The notes: generated by a model not told the origin, from the letters alone. A DNA stretch of 25,868 nucleotides from CAZIWX01 sp964543125 (GCA_964543125.1 CAZIWX010000030.1:1-25868), one strand, 5' to 3'; shown: positions 1 to 8,055, counted from the stretch's first letter. A program made the numbers and translations.

Positions 1-206
1 GTTCCAACCGGCACTCCTTCGATCATGTACTCGCCGTTCAAATCGGATGCGCCACCGTAAGGCTGACCTTGCAGAATGACATTAGCGCCCGGAAGAGCGT
101 CTCCTGTTGCAGCGTCGGTAACCGTACCTTTAATTGTTCCCTGGCTAAATGCCAAAAGCGGAACCAGTGCAATTACCCACACGAAAAGCGAAAAGCTTTT
201 TTTCAT
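1..206 (-). CDS. Partial exported protein with carboxypeptidase-like regulatory domain (TonB-dependent receptor-like N terminus)
   Basis: Only the first 68 codons are present; the gene runs off the left edge. The start is ATG at 206, with a perfect AGGAGG ribosome site on the minus strand at 212-217. The product opens with a typical signal peptide: a KKS basic start, a hydrophobic core (FVWVIALVPLLAF) and a probable cut near AFSQ. A beta-sandwich of the carboxypeptidase regulatory/CarboxypepD_reg type follows: GTIKGTVTDAATGDALPGAN, then a DLNGEYMIEGVPVG strand pair. In FCB bacteria this domain sits at the N terminus of many TonB-dependent outer-membrane receptors and of other cell-surface proteins. 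The truncation leaves the rest of the architecture unknown, so receptor function is inference. Its promoter and structured leader are listed separately. Confidence 0.8.
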   Translation of the reverse strand, partial: MKKSFSLFVWVIALVPLLAFSQGTIKGTVTDAATGDALPGANVILQGQPYGGASDLNGEYMIEGVPVG

Positions 207-251
207 GCTTTCCTCCTGGTTTTGTTATGGTATTGATTCATTTTGGAATAC

Positions 252-292
252 GGGGCAGATCGAGCCGTTTCTCCCCAAGGGTGAACCCCCTT
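252..292 (-). promoter_or_regulatory. Two consecutive hairpins in the 5' leader of the exported-protein gene
   Basis: In the predicted leader, minus-strand AAGGG/CCCTT arms (277-281 and 288-292) form a 6-base-loop hairpin. A second stem follows directly, GGGG-AGA pairing with TCT-CCCC across a one-base bulge (252-259 with 270-276). No T-run follows, so this is not a simple terminator. I do not recognise a named riboswitch. Candidate structured leader only. Confidence 0.3.
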
Positions 293-338
293 AAAACCGG
301 CCTTATCGATAACCCTAACACCCATTTCCCGTGCGGCG

Positions 339-367
339 AAGATAGCGACTGATGTGATTTCTGTCAA
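339..367 (-). promoter_or_regulatory. Promoter of the partial exported-protein gene
   Basis: On the minus strand a perfect -35 TTGACA (362-367) is followed by a 17-base spacer and a -10 TATCTT (339-344). Transcription would start near 332, leaving an untranslated leader of about 125 bases before the ATG at 206. The match and spacing are those of a housekeeping sigma-70 promoter. It was read by eye and has not been tested. Confidence 0.6.
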
Positions 368-773
368 CTATTGAATCGACCCCTGCCGGTAGAAATTTAT
401 TTAAGCAGAAAAACCAGTAAGTGTAATAATAACATTGTATTAACAGGTAAGTCGTTTATAACAAACAGGTTACAAATTGAATTCAGATTCACCGGCTTCA
501 CTTGGCTTTTTCTATCGTTTTGTATTTGTTCAGCCTAGGTTGCTTAACCGTATCAATCATCCGTCCGTCCGAGCCGCACAATTTGCAGACCAGCCATCCG
601 AATTATCCGTTTGAAGTTAGTTCCGGATGGCTATCTTAACCGTGGTTATGAAGCCAGTCGTGTTACTTGATCAAATATTTCCTATTCCCAAAATCCCTGA
701 GCACTCAGGATATTTCGCTTAAGCAGGTAAACTGAAGTATGTACCAATTCAGGTTGATATGGAGTAGGCAGCC
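368..773. other. Gene-free intergenic stretch upstream of phoH
   Basis: No convincing reading frame was found on either strand between the promoter of the left gene and the phoH start. The stretch is AT-rich at 360-540. It holds an inverted repeat with perfect 9-base arms at 592-632, a direct repeat of CTTAACCGT (543-551 and 634-642), and a short perfect palindrome, CCTGAG-CA-CTCAGG, at 696-709. A + strand promoter for phoH must lie here, but I could not identify it confidently. Confidence 0.5.
592..632. repeat. Inverted repeat with 9-base perfect arms
   Basis: AGCCATCCG (592-600) is the exact reverse complement of CGGATGGCT (624-632), with a 23-base loop. No T-run follows on either strand. 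It could be a leader hairpin of the phoH transcript or a protein-binding site; the function is unknown. Confidence 0.45.
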
Positions 774-1736
774 GTGACTGAATCCATCAGGAAGAAAATT
801 AAACTGCGTGATATCAACCCTCTGGATCTCCTGGGGGTCAACGATACCAATTTAAAGGTTTTGCAACAGGAACTGGCTGCGGACCTGTTTGTCCGGGGCA
901 ATGAATTGACCCTCGTGGGCCAGACCGAAGACATTGATCTCGCTGAACGGGTTGTCTCTGAAATGATGGCGGTCCTGAGCCGTAAAAAATACATCGCCAA
1001 GGATGATGTCATTACCATTCTCAGGTTGGCGACCGCCGGAGAAGCTCCCATTGGAGAACAGGGGCTGGGATCGGTGATTTTATTTACCCGTTCCGATGTG
1101 ATCAAACCCCGCACATCCGGTCAGGAAGTCTATTTTGATGCTGTAAAACAAAGCGATCTGACATTTGCCCTGGGACCGGCGGGTACCGGAAAAACCTATC
1201 TCGCGGTGGCGTTTGCCGTGTCAGCACTTAAAAATCGTGAAGTCAAGAAGATCATCCTTTCCCGGCCCGCGGTTGAATCCGGCGAGCGGTTGGGATTCCT
1301 GCCCGGGGATTTGAAAGAAAAGGTCGATCCGTATCTCACGCCACTCTATGATGCCTTGTATGACATGCTGCCCACGGACCGGGTACACCAGTTGCTGGAT
1401 CAAAGGACCATCGAGATCGTTCCCCTGGCGTATATGCGCGGCCGTACGCTTGATAATGCCTTCATCATTCTCGATGAAGCCCAAAATACCACGCCGATCC
1501 AGATGAAAATGTTTCTGACCCGCATGGGTGTAAATTCTAAGGTCATTGTCACCGGCGACCTCTCCCAAATTGACCTGCCTGTTGCCGAAGAATCCGGCCT
1601 GGTCCATACCACGCGCATTCTCAAAGCGGTTGGCGGAATTGCTTTTGTCCATTTTACGGATGCAGACGTTGTCCGGCACAAACTCGTACGCGAAATCATC
1701 AAGGCTTATGACCGGGAAACCAACGGGAAAATCTGA
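774..1736 (+). CDS. phoH: PhoH family ATPase
   Basis: A 320-residue PhoH/YbeZ-type P-loop NTPase, the normal length for the family. It has an N-terminal KH-like segment (about residues 10-90). The C-terminal ATPase domain has Walker A GPAGTGKT at 134-141 (LGPAGTGKTYLAVA) and Walker B IILDEAQN at 231-238, followed by the family-typical TGDLSQIDLP. The start is GTG at 774, with GGAGTAGG from 761 as ribosome site. Family members are cytoplasmic ATPases linked to RNA metabolism and ribosome maturation, often next to ybeY; here the next gene is an oxidoreductase instead. The last 29 bases overlap that gene. Family assignment is firm, the exact cellular role is not. Confidence 0.95.
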   Translation: MTESIRKKIKLRDINPLDLLGVNDTNLKVLQQELAADLFVRGNELTLVGQTEDIDLAERVVSEMMAVLSRKKYIAKDDVITILRLATAGEAPIGEQGLGSVILFTRSDVIKPRTSGQEVYFDAVKQSDLTFALGPAGTGKTYLAVAFAVSALKNREVKKIILSRPAVESGERLGFLPGDLKEKVDPYLTPLYDALYDMLPTDRVHQLLDQRTIEIVPLAYMRGRTLDNAFIILDEAQNTTPIQMKMFLTRMGVNSKVIVTGDLSQIDLPVAEESGLVHTTRILKAVGGIAFVHFTDADVVRHKLVREIIKAYDRETNGKI

Positions 1737-2940
1737 ACACCAACGGGTCTACTGGTTGCGGGATGCTCAGCCAAAATTTCCGCAACTGGAGGAAAAATTC
1801 ACCGCGGATGTGGTGATCGTCGGGGGTGGCGTCACGGGAACCGCGGCGGCCTGGTGGATGCGCAAAATGGGCGCTTCAGTCGTTTTGCTGGAGGAAGAGT
1901 TGGTAGCCAGCGGTGCGTCCGGCCGGAATGGCGGATTTCTCCTCACGGGAATGGTGGAACACTATGCCCGGGCGGTGGCGCTCATTGGCCCGGAGAAAGC
2001 GCGGCGGCTCTGGCAATTCACCGTGGATAATATCGGATTACTTAAGGATTTTATTCTTGATGCCAATATCGATTGTCAATTGGAACAGCACGGATCACTC
2101 CATGCGGCCGTAACGGATGTAGAAACCCGCGAACTTTCGGATAGCGTCCGGTTGCTGCGAGCGGCCGGTTTTGCCATTGAGGAGTGGGATGAACCCCTCA
2201 CCTCCGCCACGACCCGGTCAGATTTATTCAAGAGTGGATTGTTTACCAAAGCGGATGCCGGTGTACACCCGGCTCACATGGTGTCGGGCCTGGCGGAACA
2301 GGCCTCCGCTGCCGGAGCAAGGATTTTTGAAAATTCGCCGGTCACCAACATTACGCCCCATGGGTTTGACAGCGTTACGGTAACAACCGGGAAAGGTGCG
2401 GTCTCCGGGTATCTGGTCCTGTTGGGAACCAATGCTTACAGCCAATTGATCGATGACTTTTTTCAGGACAAAATTTTACCGGTGCGGGGACATGTATTGG
2501 TTACCTCGCCCGTGGACACTCAACTGTGGGAGCCGGTGATCTATGCCAATTTCGGCTATGAGTATTTCCGCCGGTTACCGGACAACCGGGTCCTCATGGG
2601 TGGGTTGCGGGAATCGGTGCCTGATGGCGATACCCAACACTTCAACGAATTACCGGATGAGCGAGTCACATCCGGATTGGTGAACTACTTAGAGAAAAAT
2701 TTTCGCCAAATCGGGAAATTTGAAGTGGATTACCAATGGGCTGGTTTAATGGGCTTCAGCCGGGACGGTATCCCAATGCTGGGTAGCATCCCCGGGAAGA
2801 GCAATGTCTTTGTAGCCGGCGGTTATACCGGACATGGCATGGGATTTGGTTTCTCCATGGGGCGTATGGCGGCCCGGGTGATGCTGAACGGTGAGAGTAC
2901 CGATATGGATATTTTCTCTTTAAGGCGATTGGTGAAATAA
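1708..2940 (+). CDS. FAD-dependent oxidoreductase (DAO family, PuuB/OrdL-like)
   Basis: A 410-residue flavoprotein amine or amino-acid oxidase-type enzyme. The ADP-binding fold is at the N terminus (DVVIVGGGVTGTAAAWW, glycines about 39-44), followed by ELVASGASGRNGGF, the FAD-contact motif typical of gamma-glutamylputrescine oxidoreductase relatives. A C-terminal FAD-binding segment follows (GFSRDGIPMLGSIPG, then VAGGYTGHGMGFG). The frame is open further upstream, but the conserved N terminus supports ATG 1708, inside the end of phoH. Only a weak AAGG precedes it, so translation is probably coupled to phoH. The substrate (polyamine, glycine or proline type) cannot be told from sequence. No transporter or glutamate-putrescine ligase is adjacent. 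Confidence 0.88.
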   Translation: MTGKPTGKSEHQRVYWLRDAQPKFPQLEEKFTADVVIVGGGVTGTAAAWWMRKMGASVVLLEEELVASGASGRNGGFLLTGMVEHYARAVALIGPEKARRLWQFTVDNIGLLKDFILDANIDCQLEQHGSLHAAVTDVETRELSDSVRLLRAAGFAIEEWDEPLTSATTRSDLFKSGLFTKADAGVHPAHMVSGLAEQASAAGARIFENSPVTNITPHGFDSVTVTTGKGAVSGYLVLLGTNAYSQLIDDFFQDKILPVRGHVLVTSPVDTQLWEPVIYANFGYEYFRRLPDNRVLMGGLRESVPDGDTQHFNELPDERVTSGLVNYLEKNFRQIGKFEVDYQWAGLMGFSRDGIPMLGSIPGKSNVFVAGGYTGHGMGFGFSMGRMAARVMLNGESTDMDIFSLRRLVK

Positions 2941-2991
2941 GATGGGCTTACGAACATATTTCAAAATCGTTTATCAATATTCGATGACAAA

Positions 2992-3040
2992 AAATTACCC
3001 GGCTTTCACCCTGAGCTTGTCGAAGGGCAGCCGGGAATTT
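2992..3040. repeat. REP-like intergenic palindrome
   Basis: An imperfect 49-base palindrome. Outer arms AAATT-A-CCCGGCT (2992-3004) and AGCCGGGAATTT (3029-3040) pair with one bulged base. They enclose the core CCCTGAGCTTGTCGAAGGG (3009-3027), itself a CCCT/AGGG hairpin. This core is a familiar dispersed intergenic repeat in many bacterial genomes and is often mistranslated as TLSLSKG. It may act as a transcript-end or mobile REP-type element. The adjacent 3060-3126 stretch (GGCTCCGCTCAGAAAGACA-like) may be a second repeat unit. The 2941-3188 gap has no supported gene. Confidence 0.6.
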
Positions 3041-3188
3041 AATCCTATTAGTAAATGCACCACGCGTCCTTCGTTCCGGCAAGAGTCGGATAGGCTCCGC
3101 TCAGAAAGACACGTGAAGCACGAGTAAATGGCAAAAGTTTTCAATGTAAGATACAATCGGGATGTGAAACGGAAAGGATTAGGTTGAT

Positions 3189-4388
3189 ATGGTACGAATT
3201 CCGGAAAGTCTGAACGAAGTTTATATCGTCGCGGCCAAGCGGACACCGGTAGGGGCATTTCAAGGAGCATTAGCGAGTGTGCCCGCGACCAAATTGGGAG
3301 CCCTTGCAATTTCCGCTGCATTACGACAGGCTGGCGTTGCTCACGACCTGGTGGATGAAGTGATTATGGGCAATGTGCTTACTGCCGGCGAAGGTCAGGC
3401 GCCAGCCCGGCAGGCTGCAATCTATGCCGGCTTACCGACTGGCGTGGAATGTATGACCATTAATAAAGTTTGTGGTTCCGGATTGAAAGCAATCATGTTG
3501 GGGACCCAGGCAATACAGGTTGGCGATGCTGAAATCGTGGTTGCCGGTGGTATGGAAAGCATGAGCAATGTGCCCTATTATCTTCCTCAGGGCCGCTCCG
3601 GCTATCGCCTGGGTAATGGCGCCCTTGAAGATGGCATCCTGAAAGACGGACTATTGAATGCCTATGATTCCACTCACATGGGATTGGCCGGTGAGCGCTG
3701 TGCCGCTGAATATCACTATTCGCGGGAGGCGCAGGATGAGTTTGCGGCGGAAAGCTATCGGCGGGCAATCAATGCTCAAAAATCAGGGGCGTTCGAAGAT
3801 GAGATCATTCCGGTGGAAATTCCCCGGCGCAAAGGCAATCCGGTGGTTGTTAGTCTCGATGAGGAGCCCGGTAAAGTCAATTTTGAAAAAATGCGCCGGT
3901 TACGGCCCGCTTTTCAAAAAGTGGGAACCATCACCGCGGCCAATGCTTCCAAAATTAATGATGGGGCAGCAGCCGTCGTGCTGGCCAGTGAAGCAATAGT
4001 ACAAAAGCTGGGACTGAAACCTAGCGCCAGGATTATCGGTCAGGCATCCGCGGCCCAGGCTCCGGAGTGGTTTACCACCGCGCCGGTAAAAGCGATTGCT
4101 AAATTGATGAAAAAAGTTGCACTATCCATAGCTGATATCGATCTATTTGAAATCAATGAAGCTTTTTCCGTGGTAACCCTGGTTACCATGGATGAGTTGA
4201 AAATTCCTCACGCCAAAGTGAATGTGAACGGAGGCGCCGTATCCATGGGGCATCCTATCGGCGCTTCGGGGGCGCGCATCCTAACCACGCTACTGTACGC
4301 CATGCAGGCACGAAACGTGCAACGTGGTTTAGCGGCGTTGTGTATCGGCGGTGGCGAAGCCTCGGCTTTGCTGGTGGAACGAACTTAA
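3189..4388 (+). CDS. Acetyl-CoA C-acetyltransferase (thiolase)
   Basis: A 399-residue thiolase, full length for the family. It would condense or cleave acetoacetyl-CoA or 3-ketoacyl-CoA in the cytoplasm. The nucleophile is Cys95 in NKVCGSGLKA. GGMESMSN follows, then NEAFSVV, then the catalytic His355 in GGAVSMGHPIGASGARI, and the acid/base Cys385 in CIGGGEA. The start is ATG 3189 behind GGAAAGGATTAGG. It lies about 50 bases upstream of a 3-hydroxyacyl-CoA dehydrogenase and is co-directional with an acyl-CoA dehydrogenase, so a role in the last steps of beta-oxidation or butyrate-type metabolism is likely. Chain-length specificity cannot be read from the sequence, so the biosynthetic versus degradative direction is open. 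Confidence 0.95.
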   Translation: MVRIPESLNEVYIVAAKRTPVGAFQGALASVPATKLGALAISAALRQAGVAHDLVDEVIMGNVLTAGEGQAPARQAAIYAGLPTGVECMTINKVCGSGLKAIMLGTQAIQVGDAEIVVAGGMESMSNVPYYLPQGRSGYRLGNGALEDGILKDGLLNAYDSTHMGLAGERCAAEYHYSREAQDEFAAESYRRAINAQKSGAFEDEIIPVEIPRRKGNPVVVSLDEEPGKVNFEKMRRLRPAFQKVGTITAANASKINDGAAAVVLASEAIVQKLGLKPSARIIGQASAAQAPEWFTTAPVKAIAKLMKKVALSIADIDLFEINEAFSVVTLVTMDELKIPHAKVNVNGGAVSMGHPIGASGARILTTLLYAMQARNVQRGLAALCIGGGEASALLVERT

Positions 4389-4440
4389 GGTTCGGATGGC
4401 TATGGTAATGGAATTAGTGAACCGCGGGAGAGACTGAAAA

Positions 4441-5289
4441 ATGGTAAAATCAATCTGTGTGATCGGCGGGGGGACCATGGGCAATGGGATTGCCCACGTC
4501 TTTGCGCAGACCGGATATGAAGTCATTCTGGTGGATGTTAAACCGGAATTCCTGGACCGGGCACTTGCTGTGATCGGTAAGAATTTGGATCGGCAGGTAA
4601 AAAAAGAGTTTATCTCTGCGGCCGATAAGAATGCTACTCTAGCACGGATAACCACTGCTACCGATTTGGGAGCGGCTGCAAAGGCCCGCTTTGCGGTGGA
4701 AGCCGCTACGGAGAACCGGGAGATCAAATTCGAGCTGTTCCGTCAACTGGACCAGTTACTCCCGGCCGAAGCGATTTTAGCTACCAATACTTCTTCGATT
4801 TCCATTACCGAAATTGCCGGTCAGACCCAACGGCCGGACCAGGTGATCGGGATGCATTTCATGAATCCGGTGCCCGTGATGAAGTTAGTGGAGGTGATCC
4901 GGGGGCACGCCACTTCGGATGCAACCGTGGCAAAAACGATGGCTCTGGCTAAATCGCTGGGGAAAATCCCCGTGGAAGCCAACGATTATCCGGGGTTTGT
5001 AGCCAACCGCATTCTTATGCCCATGATCAACGAAGCGATTTTCGCCTTGATGGAAGGTGTCGCCACCAAGGAAGCCATTGATGAAATCATGCAATTGGGC
5101 CTGGCCCATCCCATGGGTCCGCTGACTCTGGCGGATTTTATTGGGTTGGATGTGTGTTTATCAATTATGGAAGTGCTACATGATGGTCTCGGCGATCCCA
5201 AATACCGGCCCTGCCCCCTCTTGAAAAAGATGGTTGCCGCCGGATATCTGGGACGGAAAACAGGAATTGGTTTTTATACGTATGAATAG
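4441..5289 (+). CDS. hbd: 3-hydroxybutyryl-CoA dehydrogenase
   Basis: 282 residues, the standard length of the stand-alone short-chain 3-hydroxyacyl-CoA dehydrogenase (Hbd/PaaH type). The NAD-binding Rossmann motif is ICVIGGGTMGNGIAHV (GGGTMG at 9-14). NTSS at 116-119 and His139 in GMHFMNPVPVMKLVEV form the substrate and catalytic site. The C-terminal dimerisation domain contains NDYPGFVANRILMPMINEA and ends KTGIGFYTYE. It would oxidise 3-hydroxyacyl-CoA to 3-ketoacyl-CoA, feeding the thiolase just upstream. The start ATG 4441 follows GGGAGAG. No enoyl-CoA hydratase is present in the cluster, so that step must be encoded elsewhere. Confidence 0.95.
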   Translation: MVKSICVIGGGTMGNGIAHVFAQTGYEVILVDVKPEFLDRALAVIGKNLDRQVKKEFISAADKNATLARITTATDLGAAAKARFAVEAATENREIKFELFRQLDQLLPAEAILATNTSSISITEIAGQTQRPDQVIGMHFMNPVPVMKLVEVIRGHATSDATVAKTMALAKSLGKIPVEANDYPGFVANRILMPMINEAIFALMEGVATKEAIDEIMQLGLAHPMGPLTLADFIGLDVCLSIMEVLHDGLGDPKYRPCPLLKKMVAAGYLGRKTGIGFYTYE

Positions 5290-5304
5290 AGAATTGCAGC
5301 GTGA

Positions 5305-5340
5305 CCCCGCGCCAAACCGGGGCGGTGCTTTTATTTTGTT
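5305..5340 (+). terminator. Possible intrinsic terminator or attenuator after hbd
   Basis: CCCCG (5305-5309) pairs with CGGGG (5318-5322) across an 8-base loop. A short GCGGTGC and the T-rich stretch TTTTATTTTGTT (to 5340) follow. The stem is short (5 bp) and the T-run is interrupted, so termination would be partial. The next gene starts only 33 bases later. Confidence 0.4.
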
Positions 5341-5372
5341 AAAATTGAGAAAATAGCAGTTGGAGAGTGACC

Positions 5373-6515
5373 ATGGATTTTCAGTTGAATGAAGAGCAAC
5401 GGATGATTCGCGATACGATTCGCGAATTCGCGGAATCGGAAATCAAACCCGGTGCCCGCGAACGGGATGAGCAAGCCGCATTTCCGGCTGATATCATCAA
5501 ACATTTGGGGGAATTGGGATTTATGGGGATGCAGGTACCGGAGGAATACGGCGGCGCCGGCTTGGATACGATCAGTTATGCGATTGCTTTGGAGGAAGTA
5601 GCTCGGGTAGACGCCTCGGCCAGCGTGATCATGTCTGTGAATAACTCGCTGTTCACGAATCCAATTCTCAAATTTGGTAGTGAAGATTTGAAACGCAAAT
5701 ACTTGCCTCTGACGGCCACCGCCGAGAAACTGGGTGCTTACTCTCTGAGTGAACCTCAGTCCGGTTCGGATGCCAAAGCCATGCGCACCACCGCCACCCG
5801 GGCGGGCGATTATTTCGTTCTGAATGGCACGAAGAACTGGGTGACCAACGGATCGAGTTCGGATTTTGTGGTGGTGTTCGCCAAGACTGATAAGGCAGCC
5901 GGTCACCGCGGTATTTCAGCCTTTGTAGTGGAAAAAGGTTGGGAGGGATTCAAGGTTGGCAAAAAAGAGGACAAAATGGGTATCCGTAGCTCGGATACGT
6001 GTGAACTGGTGTTTGAGGATTGCCGGGTTCCTAAAGCGAACCTCATCGGTGAAGCCGGTAGCGGGTTTAAAATCGCCATGGCAACCCTGGATGCCGGCCG
6101 GATTGGCATTGCCGCCCAGGCCTTGGGCATTGGTCAAGGCGCGCTGGAACGTGCGCTTCAGTATGCTAATGAGCGCGAGCAGTTCGGGAAAAAAATTAGT
6201 GAGTTTCAAGGCATTAGCTTTAAACTGGCCGATATGGCAACCCGGGTGGAAGCAGCCCGATTATTGGTCTATCAGGCCGCGTGGTTGAAAGACACGGGGA
6301 AAACCATCGGCGCCAAAGCATCCATGGCCAAAATGTACGCTTCCGATACGGCCATGTATGTCGCTACTGAAGCCGTCCAAATTCACGGCGGGTACGGATA
6401 TATTCGTGAATATGAAGTCGAACGGATGATGCGGGACGCCAAGATCACGCAGATTTACGAAGGGACGAACGAAATTCAGCGTCTGGTTATCAGCAGACAT
6501 TTACTTCAAAGATAG
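5373..6515 (+). CDS. Acyl-CoA dehydrogenase, short-chain/butyryl type
   Basis: 380 residues, the typical length of a soluble tetrameric FAD acyl-CoA dehydrogenase. The N-terminal helical domain starts MDFQLNEEQRMIRDTIREFA. The FAD/substrate segment is YSLSEPQSGSDAKAM and the family signature is LNGTKNWVTNG. The C-terminal domain has GGYGYIREYEVERMMRDAKI. The catalytic base is Glu363 in IYEGTNEIQR, the position used by short- and medium-chain enzymes rather than isovaleryl-CoA dehydrogenase. I chose ATG 5373 because GGAGAG (5362-5367) is well spaced from it; a GTG at 5367 would add two residues. It sits between hbd and leucine dehydrogenase, so butyryl- or branched-chain acyl-CoA oxidation is likely. 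No etfAB is visible in the window. Confidence 0.93.
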   Translation: MDFQLNEEQRMIRDTIREFAESEIKPGARERDEQAAFPADIIKHLGELGFMGMQVPEEYGGAGLDTISYAIALEEVARVDASASVIMSVNNSLFTNPILKFGSEDLKRKYLPLTATAEKLGAYSLSEPQSGSDAKAMRTTATRAGDYFVLNGTKNWVTNGSSSDFVVVFAKTDKAAGHRGISAFVVEKGWEGFKVGKKEDKMGIRSSDTCELVFEDCRVPKANLIGEAGSGFKIAMATLDAGRIGIAAQALGIGQGALERALQYANEREQFGKKISEFQGISFKLADMATRVEAARLLVYQAAWLKDTGKTIGAKASMAKMYASDTAMYVATEAVQIHGGYGYIREYEVERMMRDAKITQIYEGTNEIQRLVISRHLLQR

Positions 6516-6525
6516 GAGTTGAAAC

Positions 6526-7620
6526 ATGGGATTTTTTGATTCACCGGATTTGCATGGACACGAAGAAGTCGTATTTACGCACGATCCTCAGACCGGACTC
6601 AAGGCGATTATTGCGATTCATAATACGACGCTGGGACCCGCGCTGGGAGGCTGCCGGGTCTGGAATTATAAAAGTGAAGCCGCTGCCGTGCGGGATGTTC
6701 TGCGCTTATCTGAAGGGATGACCTATAAATCGGCCATTTCCGGATTGAATTTGGGTGGTGGCAAAGCTGTTATCATCGGTGATGTGAAAAAAATTGGCAA
6801 TGAAGCCACCTTCCGTGCTTTCGGACGCCTGGTTGACAGTCTCGGGGGCCGGTATATCACCGCGGAAGATGTAAATACCAGCCCGCGGATGTTGGAGTGG
6901 GTCCATAACGAGACCGAATATGTGGTTGGCCTGGCCAGCGAATTAGGCGGAAGTGGTGACCCATCACCCTTCACGGCTTACGGCGTTTTCGTGGGCATGA
7001 AGGCCGCGTTGAAGAAAACCTTTGGCAATGAAAACTTTCAGGGACGCCGGGTTGCCCTTCAGGGCCTGGGTCATGTGGGTTATTATCTGTTGGAGCATCT
7101 GGTGAAAGCCGGCGCCAAAGTCGTAGTAACCGATATCGATACGGAAAAGTTAGCCAAGGCCACTCGGGAGTACAGCAAGGTAACACCCTGTGGCGCGGAA
7201 GAAATTTATGACCAGGAAGTGGATATTTTCGCACCGTGCGCCCTGGGCGCTGGTATCAATGATGAAACCATTCCGCGCCTTAAAACGCCGATCATCGCCG
7301 GTTCAGCCAACAATCAGTTAGCGAGTTATGGTAAACACGGCCAAATATTGGTTGAAAAAAATATCCTGTATGCACCGGATTTTTGTATTAATGCCGGTGG
7401 TGTCATTAATGTCTATGGAGAATTAGAAGGATACAGCGAAAAACGTTCCTACAATCGGGTAAATCATATTTATGATATGCTCATGGATATTTTCCAGATG
7501 TCGGAGGATGAAAAGATACCCACCATGTCCGCTGCAAATCACATCGCGGAAGCACGAATTAATAATGTTGGACGCCTGAAACAGATGCATAAATCAGGGT
7601 CGTTTCACTTAAGCAAGTAG
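6526..7620 (+). CDS. Leucine/valine-type amino acid dehydrogenase
   Basis: A 364-residue member of the Glu/Leu/Phe/Val dehydrogenase family, closest in length and motifs to NAD-dependent leucine dehydrogenase. Lys68 (GMTYKSA) and Lys80 (GLNLGGGKAVI) fall at the positions of the substrate-binding and catalytic lysines of leucine dehydrogenase. The NAD fold has LQGLGHVGYYLLEHL (glycines 180-185), with VVTDID at the end of the second strand. The start ATG 6526 follows AGGAG, 10 bases after the acyl-CoA dehydrogenase stop, so the two are co-transcribed. It would deaminate branched-chain amino acids to 2-oxo acids, giving the cluster an amino-acid degradation theme. Valine versus leucine preference is not decidable. 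Confidence 0.92.
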   Translation: MGFFDSPDLHGHEEVVFTHDPQTGLKAIIAIHNTTLGPALGGCRVWNYKSEAAAVRDVLRLSEGMTYKSAISGLNLGGGKAVIIGDVKKIGNEATFRAFGRLVDSLGGRYITAEDVNTSPRMLEWVHNETEYVVGLASELGGSGDPSPFTAYGVFVGMKAALKKTFGNENFQGRRVALQGLGHVGYYLLEHLVKAGAKVVVTDIDTEKLAKATREYSKVTPCGAEEIYDQEVDIFAPCALGAGINDETIPRLKTPIIAGSANNQLASYGKHGQILVEKNILYAPDFCINAGGVINVYGELEGYSEKRSYNRVNHIYDMLMDIFQMSEDEKIPTMSAANHIAEARINNVGRLKQMHKSGSFHLSK

Positions 7621-7626
7621 GCGTGC

Positions 7627-8055
7627 ATGCAGGAACGAAGAAAAGCGCGTGAATTTGTTCTTAAAGCGACTTACGCTTACGAAATAGTCGCTGACAATAT
7701 AGATCAAATTTTTGATACCTTGCTGGTAGATCATGGGCTACATAAAGGTTTAGTTGAATTCAGCCGTGAGCTGACGCATTTGACCGTGGCTCACCGCCAG
7801 GAATTCGATGATATTATCGCTCAAAAGTCCCGTAACTGGGATTTCGAGCGCATTGCATTAATTGATCGCTTGTTATTGCGAATGGCCATGGCTGAATTTT
7901 TCTATTTCCCTGATATTCCACCCAAGGTCTCCATTTCCGAAGCCATTGAAATTGCCAAAGTCTATAGCACGGACGACAGTGGCAGCTTCATCAATGGAAT
8001 TTTGGATGCGGTACTCAATGATGGCCTGGCGGCCGGGCGGATAACCGCCGTCTAA
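7627..8055 (+). CDS. nusB: Transcription antitermination factor NusB
   Basis: 142 residues, normal NusB length and all-helical. It opens ERRKAREFVLKATYAYE. The middle motif is NWDFERIALIDRLLLRMAMAEFFY, and the conserved C-terminal signature is SISEAIEIAKVYSTDDSGSFINGILDAVL. NusB binds boxA RNA together with S10 (NusE) in the rRNA antitermination complex. It starts 6 bases after the leucine dehydrogenase stop, so it is in the same transcript, with only weak ribosome-site sequence (GTAGGCGTGC). Placement behind a catabolic operon rather than next to ribH is notable but not unique. Confidence 0.94.
   Translation: MQERRKAREFVLKATYAYEIVADNIDQIFDTLLVDHGLHKGLVEFSRELTHLTVAHRQEFDDIIAQKSRNWDFERIALIDRLLLRMAMAEFFYFPDIPPKVSISEAIEIAKVYSTDDSGSFINGILDAVLNDGLAAGRITAV

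Noticed and set aside
2942..3127. A 61-codon + strand ORF after the oxidoreductase
   Set aside because: It reads through the REP-like palindrome, giving the familiar spurious TLSLSKG peptide; no ribosome site.
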